A DNA stretch of 64,000 bases from Comamonas piscis (GCF_014109725.1 NZ_CP058554.1:4154001-4218000); one strand, 5' to 3'. Positions 43,326 through 52,243 are shown, counted from the stretch's first letter. Translations and numbers: made by a program. The notes: generated from the sequence alone by a model not told the origin.

Positions 43326-44063
43326 ATGGATAGTCGGCTGGACTGCACGGTGCAACTTGACGTTTGGGGGAATGTACGGGCGGAGCACAACCCGGGTGAC
43401 TTGTACCAGCAGATTCGTTTGCCGGGGCAGCATGCGGATGGGGATACGGGACTTTGTTACGACCGATATCGATACCATAATTCGGGGCATGGATGCTATA
43501 CAAATGAAACTTCGATTATTTTTTTGGAGGAATTAATACATATGTATATTCCTCAAGTGTCCTCTTGGTATTAGCAATCCATCGAGGCTTGCTGGCTGCC
43601 TGTTGTATTTCCCTGATTATTCAATTGATGTAGACAATGAAGTTTCACTAAATTTTGAGGGCGGGCATAGTGGGCTTTTGAGTTACAATGCAAATGGTAC
43701 AACACAGTATTATGAATTTAACAGACACAACCCAAATAATATTCATATAGTGGGACATAAAAGACCCAGAAATGAAGGGAACGTTAGACGCATTCCAGTC
43801 CCATAATTTAGTTATGGACTCAGGGACGGGCCAGCCCACAGCTGCATCATTAAAGAAACTGAAAAAATCACTCTCGAACCGAGCAGGAAAGCAGACCAGA
43901 GCAAAATTGACCTGCGATCACAGTGCGGATGAGAAAAAATTAATGGCTATGCAAATAATCTGGCATAAGATCAAAGTCGCTCCCCATATAGCTTAAAGCT
44001 AAGCCCTCAAATCAATGTAGAGATTTAGCCAGACGTGCATTAGGAGCCGAAAAAGATGAGTAA
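43326..44063 (+). pseudogene. Orphan Rhs core end with a second, frameshifted toxin tip
   Basis: The first 60 codons (DSRLDCTVQLDVWGNVRAEH, LPGQHADGDTGL, then YRYHNSGHGCYT) repeat the core end of the intact Rhs gene. After that the reading frame is broken several times. In successive frames one reads GGINTYVY, CLLYFPDYSIDV, EGGHSGLLSYNANGTTQYYEF, then HNLVMDSGTGQPTAASLKKL, then SRSPYSL and finally NQCRDLARRALGAEKDE with a stop at 44061. A GH..G...YYEF segment early and an NQC..LA segment late recall permuted NlpC/P60-like papain folds in toxin tips (inference). It looks like a displaced tip that has decayed. Confidence 0.72.
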
Positions 44064-44387
44064 ATTTAATCGATGGAAAATTTCTTCGATTGTTTTAGGG
44101 GCATGTTGCTTCTCAATGATTTATAAAGGATTTGATGATGGCATCACACTTACCTACATGAAAGCAAGTATGGAGAGTACAACAATGCATGCAGAATTAA
44201 TTAGAGACTTGATTGAGCATGAATGGATGGGATTAAGCAAAGAGGAAGTTATATCGCGCTTGAATGCTTACGCAGAATCACGACCATCCGAGATTGTAGT
44301 GATAAAAAAAAACCTCAAGAAAATGCAATTCATTATGACGCTTATAAATTTTGCTTCTTTAATGGGAAACTAGTGAAAATAATATGA
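44056..44387 (+). pseudogene. Immunity gene of the decayed tip, frameshifted at an A9 run
   Basis: The ATG overlaps the decayed toxin stop (ATGAGTAA). The protein starts with one membrane helix (KISSIVLGACCFSMIYKGF) and contains LIEHEWMGLSKEEVISRL. As written it ends after 105 residues at 44373. Shifting frame at the run of nine A (44304-44312) restores an ending PQENAIHYDAYKFCFFNGKLVKII with a stop at 44385-44387. That ending fits a small immunity protein better, and it resembles Imm58-type proteins from memory. Either a real one-base loss or a sequencing slip at the homopolymer explains it. Confidence 0.6.
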
Positions 44388-45216
44388 ATTCAGATCCGCT
44401 AGGGAAGCTCAGCAGAACCATTGAATTCAGTAGTGCAGATCGGATCACCGCTGGTTGAGCCACATCTGCACGGTTTTGCAGTTAAGTGCCGCAGCGTTCA
44501 TGATTACATGTATAAAAACCGCAATCCCATGTTCATGGACCACGAACTCTGCGCGAGGTTGTAGATTCAGCAAATTCCACGGAGACAGCCTTCCATACAA
44601 ATAGCCCCGAACAAGAATTCCCGTCCCCCCTCCCCCGGCGGCGAGCACCAAGATCGCTGCCAGCAGTAGCAAAAAGACGCCGAGCGTTCTTCGACGCGTC
44701 TTGGAATTAACGATCAGAGGCTCTGCAATCGGAAAAAGCGCCAGAACGTGCGAGACCGCTCTCGCACCGAGAGTCGCCTGCAACTCAGCATGAACCCAGC
44801 GCTGCTAGAAAGTCTTCGTCATGAAAAGGATTTATCGATGGATGTATGTGCACATCGAACCGAATAAGACGGTAGCCAGCACCAAACCATTCCTGAAAAC
44901 CTCCAGCAAAGGGGGTCCCGTCTAGATGAGAACGGAGCGAATCAAAATGATGAAGAGTCCAGAAGTCGCTGGTTCGCTGGTGCTGAGCGAGAGGCGAGCA
45001 GTAGCCGCGCACTGAACCGTCGGTGGGCACCACTTAAGAATTCCGCGAAACCCTGGCCCGAAGGGCTGAACGCGGATCTGGATGACACACTGAAGTCTTT
45101 TTGAAAGGCAAGACGTAACCATTGAGTTGAAAGGCAAAGAAGCGGTTCGCCCGAACCCGCATCCACACCCCAAGGAAGGGAATCGGCAAAATTCGCTATG
45201 CCCCCTCCCCCCCGCC
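44388..45216. other. Right flank of the Rhs island without a supported gene
   Basis: About 830 bases have lower GC than the surrounding core genes. Two minus-strand frames exist. One, 44445-44783 from a TTG, has a single hydrophobic segment GVFLLLLAAILVLAAGGGG. The other is 44785-45033. Neither has a ribosome-binding site or a recognised family, and they lie in different frames like pieces of a broken gene. I see no inverted terminal repeats or transposase. This is probably the remains of older cargo. Confidence 0.4.
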
Positions 45217-45567
45217 TCAAGACCCCCGGTACGTCGAATAGCTCCAAGGGCTCACTAGCAGCGGCACGTGGTAATGCTGATCCGCATGGGCCACACCAAA
45301 ATCCAGATTTACCTGGTTCAAAAAGTTGGGGCTGGGCAGCTCCACGCCTTTGGCGGCAAAGTAGGCGGCTACCTCAAAGCTCAGGCGGTAGGTGCCGGGG
45401 CGCAGGGTGGCGTTGTCAAACAGGGGGGTTTGGGTGCGGCCGTCGTGGTTCAGGGTTTCGCGGCGGATCAGGCGCAGCTCGCCGCCGTCGGTGGCGTACA
45501 GCGCGATGTCCATGCCCGCAGCGGGGCAGCCGTGCATGGTATCGAGAACGTGGGTGCTCAGGCCCAT
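45217..45567 (-). CDS. hiuH: 5-Hydroxyisourate hydrolase
   Basis: The 116-residue transthyretin-related enzyme opens the ring of 5-hydroxyisourate to give OHCU, the step after PuuD. It starts MGLSTHVLDTMHGCPAAGM and ends with the signature tetrapeptide YRGS. A conserved Arg in LRPGTYRLSF and a His in HYHVPLLVSPW complete the active site. It is divergent from the GntR regulator across a perfect palindrome. Confidence 0.95.
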   Translation of the reverse strand: MGLSTHVLDTMHGCPAAGMDIALYATDGGELRLIRRETLNHDGRTQTPLFDNATLRPGTYRLSFEVAAYFAAKGVELPSPNFLNQVNLDFGVAHADQHYHVPLLVSPWSYSTYRGS

Positions 45568-45617
45568 AGGTAAATCTCCTGATGATTCTGGGTAAGATCG
45601 GACTGGTGATGTGCACT

Positions 45618-45635
45618 AAAAGTGTATACACTTTT
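45618..45635. promoter_or_regulatory. Perfect purine-regulon operator between hiuH and gntR
   Basis: AAAAGTGTATACACTTTT is a fully symmetric 18-bp palindrome, 25 bp before the GntR start and 51 bp before hiuH. Its core TGTATACA is typical of GntR/FadR-type sites. Confidence 0.82.
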
Positions 45636-45659
45636 TGTCATTAGGCCTACTATCCTGAC

Positions 45660-46337
45660 ATGGAATCCACCTCAACGTCCACCATCGCCCAATCGCTGAC
45701 CCGTGCCATCGTCGAGCACCGGTTGCTGCCAGGCACCAAGCTGGCCGAGCAAAAGCTCGCCGACCATTTTGGCGTATCGCGCACCCTGGTGCGCCAGGCG
45801 CTGTTTCAGCTGTCGCAAAACCACCTGGTCACCCTGGAGCCCGCACGCGGCGCCTTTGTGTCTACCCCATCCGTCACCGAAGCGCGCCAGGTGTTTGCCG
45901 TGCGCAAGATGCTCGAAGCGCAGATGACGCGCAGCTTTGTCGAGACCGTCACGCCCAAGCAGATCAAGGTCTTGCGTGAGCATGTGCGGCAAGAGGCCGC
46001 CGCCGTACACCGTGCCGATGTCACCGAGCGCACGGAGCTGCTGGGCGACTTCCATGTGCGCATGGCAGAACTGATGGGCAACGATGTGCTGGCCCAGCTG
46101 CTCGGCGATCTGATCTCGCGTTGCGCGCTCATCACCCTGATGTACCAGTCGGCCAGCGCCGCCGCCCACTCGCACGAGGAGCACGAAGAAATCGTGCAGG
46201 CCCTCGCCCGCAAGGATGCCGAAGGCGCGGTGCAACTGATGATCGCGCACCTGGAGCATGTGGAGCAAGGCCTGCAGTTCGAACGCGAGATTCCCAGCAA
46301 CGATTTATCCATGGCTCTGTCCTCGATCACGCTATGA
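45660..46337 (+). CDS. GntR-family regulator of purine breakdown (FCD type)
   Basis: The 225-residue protein has an N-terminal winged helix (SLTRAIVEHRLLPGTKLAEQ, HFGVSRTLVRQALFQLSQ) and an all-helical FCD effector domain with metal-site residues (DFHVRMAELMGNDVL, SHEEHEEIVQAL, HLEHVEQ). It is divergent from hiuH, and its stop overlaps the puuE start (ATGA). It most likely binds the palindrome at 45618 and its copies near puuD and the permease gene. The inducer is probably a purine intermediate such as urate (inference). Confidence 0.9.
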   Translation: MESTSTSTIAQSLTRAIVEHRLLPGTKLAEQKLADHFGVSRTLVRQALFQLSQNHLVTLEPARGAFVSTPSVTEARQVFAVRKMLEAQMTRSFVETVTPKQIKVLREHVRQEAAAVHRADVTERTELLGDFHVRMAELMGNDVLAQLLGDLISRCALITLMYQSASAAAHSHEEHEEIVQALARKDAEGAVQLMIAHLEHVEQGLQFEREIPSNDLSMALSSITL

Positions 46338-47293
46338 CCTACGACGCTACCACCCCCTACCCCCGCGACCTTATCGGCTACGGCCGCGATGTGCCCCATG
46401 CCCAGTGGCCCCAGGGCGCACGCATTGCGGTGCAGTTTGTGCTGAACTACGAGGAAGGCGGCGAAAACCATGTGCTGCATGGTGACCCGGGCAGCGAGCA
46501 GTTCCTCTCCGAGATGTTCAACCCGGCCTCCTACCCCGACCGCCATATGAGCATGGATGGCATCTATGAATACGGCTCGCGCGCCGGCGTATGGCGCCTG
46601 CTGCGCGAGTTTGAAAAGCGCGGCCTGCCGCTGACGGTGTTTGGCGTGGCCACGGCCTTGCAGCGCCACCGCGAGCTGGCCCAGGCGTTTTCCGATCTGG
46701 GCCATGAGGTGGCCTGCCACGGCCTCAAATGGGTGCACTACCAAAGCACGCCTGAAGACGTTGAGCGCGCCCACATGCAGCAGGCGATGGACATCTTCCA
46801 CAGCCTTTACGGCAGCCGCAGCACCCACGGCCTGGGCTGGTACACCGGCCGCGACAGCCCCAACACCCACCGCCTGGTGGCCGATTTTGGGGGCTTTGCC
46901 TACGACAGCGACTACTACGGCGACGACCTGCCCTTCTGGATGAAAGTCGGCAAAAGCGATGGCAGCGCCGCGCACCAGCTGATCGTGCCCTACACCCTGG
47001 ACTGTAATGACATGCGCTTTGCGCTGCCCCAGGGCTACTCGCATGCCGATCCTTTCTTCCAGTACCTCAAAGACACTTTCGATGTGCTGTACGCCGAGGG
47101 CGACCCGGCCGTTGAGAACCGCCCCAAGATGATGAGCATCGGCATGCACTGCCGCCTGCTGGGCCGCCCGGGCCGCATCACCGCATTGCAGCGCTTTTTG
47201 GACCATATCCAGCAGCACCAGAACGTCTGGGTCTGCCGCCGCATCGACATTGCCCGCCACTGGGCCGAGCACTTTCCCGCCCCCACGCTTTGA
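46334..47293 (+). CDS. puuE: Allantoinase, polysaccharide-deacetylase type (PuuE)
   Basis: The 319-residue metal-independent allantoinase opens allantoin to allantoate. PuuE-specific segments are YPRDLIGYGRDVPHAQWP, QFVLNYEEGGENHVLHGDPGSE, YEYGSRAGVWRLLREF, and CHGLKWVHYQ. The deacetylase-fold metal residues are altered, as usual for the group. Translation is coupled to the GntR gene by an ATGA overlap. The fused OHCU decarboxylase/allantoate hydrolase follows 66 bp downstream. Confidence 0.95.
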   Translation: MTYDATTPYPRDLIGYGRDVPHAQWPQGARIAVQFVLNYEEGGENHVLHGDPGSEQFLSEMFNPASYPDRHMSMDGIYEYGSRAGVWRLLREFEKRGLPLTVFGVATALQRHRELAQAFSDLGHEVACHGLKWVHYQSTPEDVERAHMQQAMDIFHSLYGSRSTHGLGWYTGRDSPNTHRLVADFGGFAYDSDYYGDDLPFWMKVGKSDGSAAHQLIVPYTLDCNDMRFALPQGYSHADPFFQYLKDTFDVLYAEGDPAVENRPKMMSIGMHCRLLGRPGRITALQRFLDHIQQHQNVWVCRRIDIARHWAEHFPAPTL

Positions 47294-47359
47294 AAGATGA
47301 CACAGCGCCGCGCCTAAGCCCAGAGAGCGCTAGTACCGCATTCATTCGATAGGAAACTC

Positions 47360-49135
47360 ATGGCTCTGACCCTGGAACAACTCAACCAAGCCACGCCCGA
47401 TGCGGCGCTGGCCATGCTCGATGGGCTGTACGAGCACTCGCCCTGGATTGCCCAAGCCGCGCTGGCCCAGCGGCCCTTTGCGTCGCTGGCCCAGCTCAAG
47501 CACGCGATGGTGCGCGTGCTGGCGCAGGCGCCGGTCGATGCGCAGCTGGCCCTGATCCGCGCCCACCCCGAGTTGGCGGGCAAGGCCATGGTGGCCAATA
47601 CCTTGACGGCAGAATCCACCCTGGAGCAAAACCGCGCGGGCCTGACCCAATGCACGCCCGAGGAGTTTGCGCGCATCCAGCAGCTCAATGCGGACTACAA
47701 CGCGCGCTTTGGATTCCCCTTCATCCTGGCGGTGCGCGGGCCACGCGGCCTGGGCCTGCCCAAGCAGGACATCATCGACACGTTTGCAAGGCGCCTGAAC
47801 CACCACCCGGATTTTGAGCGCAACGAAGCGCTGCGCCATATCCACCGCATTGCCGAGATCCGCCTGAACGACAAGTTTGGCTACGAGCCGGTGCTCGGCA
47901 ATGACGTCTGGGACTGGCAGGAGCGCCTGGCCCAGCACAGCGATGAAGGCTTTGCCGAAAAAGGCCAGCTCACTGTGACCTACCTGACCGATGCCCACCG
48001 CGCCTGCGCGCAACGCATCAGCCACTGGATGCGCGACAGCGGTTTTGACGAGGTCGAGATCGATGCGGTCGGCAACGTGGTGGGCCGCTACCGCCCCGCG
48101 CAAGAAGGCGGCCAGTACCTGCTCACCGGCAGCCATTACGACACCGTGCGCAACGGCGGCAAGTACGACGGGCGCCTGGGCATCTTTGTGCCGATGGCTT
48201 GCGTGCGTGAGCTGCACCGCGCCGGCAAGCGCCTGCCCTTTGGCATTGAAGTGGTGGCCTTTGCCGAGGAAGAAGGCCAGCGCTACAAGGCCACCTTCCT
48301 GGGCTCGGGCGCGCTGATCGGCCACTTCAACCCGCAGTGGCTGGACCAGGCCGATGCCGACGGCATCACGATGCGCGAGGCCATGCAGCACGCCGGCCTC
48401 TGCATTGATGACATCCCCAAGATCCAGCGCGATGCCTCGCAGTACCTCGGCTTTATCGAGGTACACATCGAGCAAGGCCCGGTGCTGACCGAGCTGGATA
48501 TTCCGCTGGGCATCGTCACCTCCATCAACGGCAGCTCGCGCTATGTTTGCGAGATGATCGGCATGGCCAGCCATGCCGGCACCACGCCGATGGACCGCCG
48601 CCGCGATGCCGCCTGCGGCGTGGCCGAGCTGATGCTGTATGCCGAGCAGCGCGCCGCGCAAGATGGCGATTCGGTCGCCACCTTTGGCATGCTGGAGGTG
48701 CCCAGCGGCTCGATCAACGTCGTGCCCGGCCAGTGCAAGTTCAGCATTGACATGCGCGCCCCCACCGATCCGCAGCGCGATGCGCTGGTGCGCGATGTAA
48801 TGGCGCAGCTCGACGCCATCGCGCAAAAGCGTGGCCTGCGCTACCGTGCCGAGCAAACCATGCAGGCCGCTGCCGCCCCCAGCGCGGCCGCCTGGCAGCT
48901 GCGATGGGAAAAGGCCGTGGCCGCCCAGGGCGTGCCACTGTTCCGCATGCCCAGCGGCGCCGGCCATGATGCGATGAAGCTGCACGAGATCATGCCCCAG
49001 GCCATGCTCTTTGTGCGCGGCATCAACAGCGGCATCAGCCACAACCCGCTGGAATCGTCCACCGCCGATGACATGCAGCTGGCGATAGACAGCTTCAGCC
49101 ACGTCCTTCAACAACTAGAAAACGAATCCGTATGA
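47360..49135 (+). CDS. Fused OHCU decarboxylase and allantoate amidohydrolase
   Basis: The 591-residue protein joins two purine enzymes. Residues 1-165 are UraD, which decarboxylates OHCU to S-allantoin: IRAHPELAGKAM holds the catalytic His, followed by LNADYNARFGFPFILAVRG. Residues about 175-591 are an M20-type hydantoinase/carbamoylase, AllC-like. Its zinc site is in LLTGSHYDTVRNGGKYDG, the catalytic acid in AFAEEEGQRY, and other segments are EVHIEQGPVLTE and MPSGAGHDAM. The two steps are not consecutive, since PuuE acts between them. The stop overlaps the next start (ATGA). Confidence 0.93.
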   Translation: MALTLEQLNQATPDAALAMLDGLYEHSPWIAQAALAQRPFASLAQLKHAMVRVLAQAPVDAQLALIRAHPELAGKAMVANTLTAESTLEQNRAGLTQCTPEEFARIQQLNADYNARFGFPFILAVRGPRGLGLPKQDIIDTFARRLNHHPDFERNEALRHIHRIAEIRLNDKFGYEPVLGNDVWDWQERLAQHSDEGFAEKGQLTVTYLTDAHRACAQRISHWMRDSGFDEVEIDAVGNVVGRYRPAQEGGQYLLTGSHYDTVRNGGKYDGRLGIFVPMACVRELHRAGKRLPFGIEVVAFAEEEGQRYKATFLGSGALIGHFNPQWLDQADADGITMREAMQHAGLCIDDIPKIQRDASQYLGFIEVHIEQGPVLTELDIPLGIVTSINGSSRYVCEMIGMASHAGTTPMDRRRDAACGVAELMLYAEQRAAQDGDSVATFGMLEVPSGSINVVPGQCKFSIDMRAPTDPQRDALVRDVMAQLDAIAQKRGLRYRAEQTMQAAAAPSAAAWQLRWEKAVAAQGVPLFRMPSGAGHDAMKLHEIMPQAMLFVRGINSGISHNPLESSTADDMQLAIDSFSHVLQQLENESV

Positions 49136-50403
49136 CCACGAACAACGCCACCTACGCCGCCCTGGACCAGTGGATTGACCAGCACTTTGACGAGCAGGTG
49201 CAGTTCTTCCAGAAGCTGGTGCAGGTGCCCACCGACACCCCGCCCGGCGACAACACCCCCCACGCCGAGCGCACCGCCGAGCTGCTGCAGGCCATGGGCT
49301 ACGCCGCTGAAAAGCATGTGGTGCCCCAGGCCGATGTCGAAGCCTATGGCATGGCCTCGATCACCAACCTGATCGTGCGCCGCCCGTTTGGCGCAGCCGG
49401 CTCGGGCCGCACGATTGCGCTCAACGCCCATGGCGATGTGGTGCCACCGGGCGAGGGCTGGAGCCATGACCCCTATGGCGCCGGCATTGTCGACGGCAAG
49501 CTCTACGGCCGCGCCGCTGCCGTGAGCAAGTGCGATTTCTCCACCTTCACCTACGCCTTGCGCGCACTGGAGGCCGTGGCCAAGCCCAGCAAGGGCGCCG
49601 TGGAGCTGCACTTTACCTACGACGAAGAGTTTGGCGGCCTGCTGGGCCCCGGCTGGTTGCTGGAGAAGGGCCTGACCAAGCCCGACCTGTTGGTCGCTGC
49701 CGGCTTTAGCTATGAAGTCGTCGTGGCCCACAATGGCTGCCTGCAGATGGAAATCACCGTACACGGCAAGATGGCCCATGCCGCCGTGCCGCACACGGGC
49801 GTCGATGCGCTGCAGGCCACCGTCGCCATCATGAATGACCTGTATGCCGAGAACATTGCCTACCAAAAGGTCTGCTCCCAGGTCGAAGGCATCAAGCACC
49901 CTTACCTGAACATTGGCCGCATCGAAGGCGGCACCAACACCAATGTGATCCCCGGCAAGGTGCTGCTCAAGATTGACCGCCGCATGATCCCCGAGGAGAA
50001 ACCGGCCGAGGTCGAAGCCCATATCCGCCAGGTGATTGCCAAGGCGCTGGAGCGCTTCAATACCGAGCGCGGCTACCAGGGCGACGATGCTGTGTATGTC
50101 GACATCAAGCGCCTGCTGCTGGCCAACGCGATGACGCCACTGGCCGGCAACCAACCGCTGGTCGATGCGATCCAGACCCATGGCGAAGCCGTGTTTGGCG
50201 AGAAGCCGCCTGCTGTCGGCACTCCCCTGTACACCGATGTGCGCCTGTATGTCGAGCGCGGCATTCCCGGCGTGATCTACGGCGCAGGCCCCCGCACCGT
50301 GCTGGAGAGCCATGCCAAGCGCGCTGACGAGCGCCTGGACCTGGAAGACCTGCGCCGCGCCACCAAGGTCATCGCCCGCTCCCTGGTCGATCTGTTGGCC
50401 TGA
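49132..50403 (+). CDS. M20-family metallo-hydrolase in the purine operon
   Basis: The 423-residue protein has the M20 di-zinc site: ALNAHGDVVPPGEGW (first metal His/Asp), FTYDEEFGG (catalytic Glu pair), a dimerisation domain with HGKMAHAAVPHTG, and GAGPRTVLESHAKRADE (last metal His). It is ArgE/DapE-like rather than AllC-like. It is co-transcribed with the fusion gene (ATGA overlap), so it may hydrolyse a ureido or carbamoyl intermediate after allantoate. Another acylamino-acid substrate is possible. Confidence 0.85.
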   Translation: MTTNNATYAALDQWIDQHFDEQVQFFQKLVQVPTDTPPGDNTPHAERTAELLQAMGYAAEKHVVPQADVEAYGMASITNLIVRRPFGAAGSGRTIALNAHGDVVPPGEGWSHDPYGAGIVDGKLYGRAAAVSKCDFSTFTYALRALEAVAKPSKGAVELHFTYDEEFGGLLGPGWLLEKGLTKPDLLVAAGFSYEVVVAHNGCLQMEITVHGKMAHAAVPHTGVDALQATVAIMNDLYAENIAYQKVCSQVEGIKHPYLNIGRIEGGTNTNVIPGKVLLKIDRRMIPEEKPAEVEAHIRQVIAKALERFNTERGYQGDDAVYVDIKRLLLANAMTPLAGNQPLVDAIQTHGEAVFGEKPPAVGTPLYTDVRLYVERGIPGVIYGAGPRTVLESHAKRADERLDLEDLRRATKVIARSLVDLLA

Positions 50404-50575
50404 TCCAACGTGGCGCCCCGCAGCGCCACTTGAAACAAGCTTTTACCACCGCCTTCCGGCTCTGCGCCTGGGGGCGTTTTTGCTGGTGGCGGCAGGCTTT
50501 TGAAGGCGGCCGCATCGCCCAATCACCCATCCCAATGCCGAGGCTTGAGGGTAATCGGGGGGTTGCTGCAGCCCT

Positions 50576-50593
50576 TCATTTGTATACACTTTT
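50576..50593. promoter_or_regulatory. Purine-regulon operator copy upstream of the NCS2 permease
   Basis: TCATTTGTATACACTTTT keeps the whole right arm and the GTATAC centre of the palindrome before hiuH/gntR. It lies 60 bp before the permease start. Confidence 0.65.
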
Positions 50594-50652
50594 TGTATGG
50601 ATTTTTAAGACCGTTCTACCTTTCTAGTTCCCCACGATGAGGAGTGAAAAAC

Positions 50653-52140
50653 ATGCAAACAGACAAACACCCGGTCGATCAAATGCTGCCGCTGGGGCGG
50701 CTCACCACCTTGGGCTTGCAGCATGTGCTGGTGATGTACGCGGGGGCCGTTGCGGTGCCGCTGATTGTGGGCCGCGCACTCAATCTTGATTCGCACCAAA
50801 TCGCCAAGCTGATATCGGCCGACCTGTTTGTCTGTGGCCTGGTCACCTTGATACAGGCCTGGGGAGCGACCCGCTGGTTTGGCATCAAACTGCCGGTGAT
50901 GATGGGCGTGACCTTTGCCAGCGTGGCGCCGATGATCTCGATGGCGCAGAACACCGGCGGCGTCTATGGCGCGGGGCTGATCTTTGGCTCGGTCATTGGG
51001 GCGGGGGCGATATCGATACTTATCTCACCTCTGGTCAGCCGCATGCTGCGCTTCTTTCCGCCCGTCGTCACCGGCACCATCATCACGGTGATCGGCATCA
51101 GCCTGATGCGCGTGGGCATCAACTGGATATTTGGCAACCCGGTCGGGCCCACCGCGCCTTCCATGCCCAACCCCGAGCATGTCAAATGGCTGCAAAACGC
51201 ACAGGTAGCGGCTGGCGTGCCTGGTTCGGCCCTGCCGCCCATTCCGCATGGCCTGGCCATCCTGCCCTCCGTCCCCAACCCGCGCTATGGCGATCTGAGC
51301 GGTGTCGGCATCTCTGCGCTGGTGCTGGTGTCCATCTTGCTGATCACCAAGTTTGCCAAAGGTTTTTTTGCCAATATCGCCGTGCTGGCCGGCATTGTGA
51401 TTGGCGCCGTCGTCGCCACCGCCATGGGCCTGATGACCTACGAGAAAGTCGCGCACGCCGAATGGTTTGACTTTGTGATGCCGTTCGAGATCGCCACGCC
51501 GGTGTTCGACCCGATCCTGATCCTGACGATGACCTTGGTGATGATTGTCGTGATGATCGAATCGGTCGGCATGTTCCTGGCGCTGGGCGATATGACGAAC
51601 AAAGAGGTCAGGCCTGACGACCTGACCCGGGGCCTGCGCACCGATGGCCTGGGCACCTTGCTGGGCGGCATATTCAACACATTCCCCTACACCAGCTTTT
51701 CGCAAAACGTCGGCCTGGTGGCAGTCACCGGCATCCAGAGCCGCTTTGTCTGCGTGGCCGGCGGTTTTATCCTGATCATTCTGGGCGTGCTGCCCAAGCT
51801 GGGTGCGCTGGTCGAATCGCTGCCCACGATGGTGCTCGGCGGCGCAGGTCTGGTCATGTTCGGCATGGTGGCCGCTACCGGCATCCGCATTCTGGCCAAT
51901 GTCGATTTCCGCCATAACCGCTACAACGCGATGATTGTTGCCGTGTCCATCGGCTTTGGCATGATCCCGCTGATTGCACCGCAGTTCCGCCAGTGGATGC
52001 CCCATGCCATCCACCCGCTGATTGAATCGGGCATCTTGCTCGCGTCAATCTGCGCCCTCGCGCTGAACCTGTTTTTCAACGGTGCCAAGCTCGACAAGGC
52101 CCAGATCATCAAGGCTGCGCAGCAAGCAGATGCCCACTGA
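50653..52140 (+). CDS. NCS2-family xanthine/uracil permease
   Basis: The 495-residue symporter has about fourteen helices. NCS2 signatures are LGLQHVLVMYAGAVAVPLIVG, FGIKLPVMMGVTFASVAPM, then ESVGMFLALGD with the conserved Glu, and the motif NTFPYTSFSQNVGLVAVTGI. The NTFPYTSFSQN form is typical of xanthine/urate rather than uracil carriers. The start at 50653 has an AGGAG site. A regulon operator copy precedes it, so it likely imports the purine degraded by this gene region. Confidence 0.9.
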   Translation: MQTDKHPVDQMLPLGRLTTLGLQHVLVMYAGAVAVPLIVGRALNLDSHQIAKLISADLFVCGLVTLIQAWGATRWFGIKLPVMMGVTFASVAPMISMAQNTGGVYGAGLIFGSVIGAGAISILISPLVSRMLRFFPPVVTGTIITVIGISLMRVGINWIFGNPVGPTAPSMPNPEHVKWLQNAQVAAGVPGSALPPIPHGLAILPSVPNPRYGDLSGVGISALVLVSILLITKFAKGFFANIAVLAGIVIGAVVATAMGLMTYEKVAHAEWFDFVMPFEIATPVFDPILILTMTLVMIVVMIESVGMFLALGDMTNKEVRPDDLTRGLRTDGLGTLLGGIFNTFPYTSFSQNVGLVAVTGIQSRFVCVAGGFILIILGVLPKLGALVESLPTMVLGGAGLVMFGMVAATGIRILANVDFRHNRYNAMIVAVSIGFGMIPLIAPQFRQWMPHAIHPLIESGILLASICALALNLFFNGAKLDKAQIIKAAQQADAH

Positions 52141-52243
52141 CCAAATTGCTGCGGTGCAGCATCGAAACTTAGGCCCACTGCCCCATAGGGATGGGCCTGC
52201 GCCTTTATCATCCGCCTGGTACACACTGGATTGACTCACTCTT

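Noticed and set aside
44445..44783. 112-codon minus-strand frame with one hydrophobic segment
   Set aside because: TTG start, no ribosome-binding site and no recognised family; kept only as part of the gene-poor flank.
40275..45216. Insertion sequence or phage origin of the Rhs region
   Set aside because: No transposase, integrase, terminal repeats or tRNA attachment site was seen; Rhs tip exchange explains the structure better.
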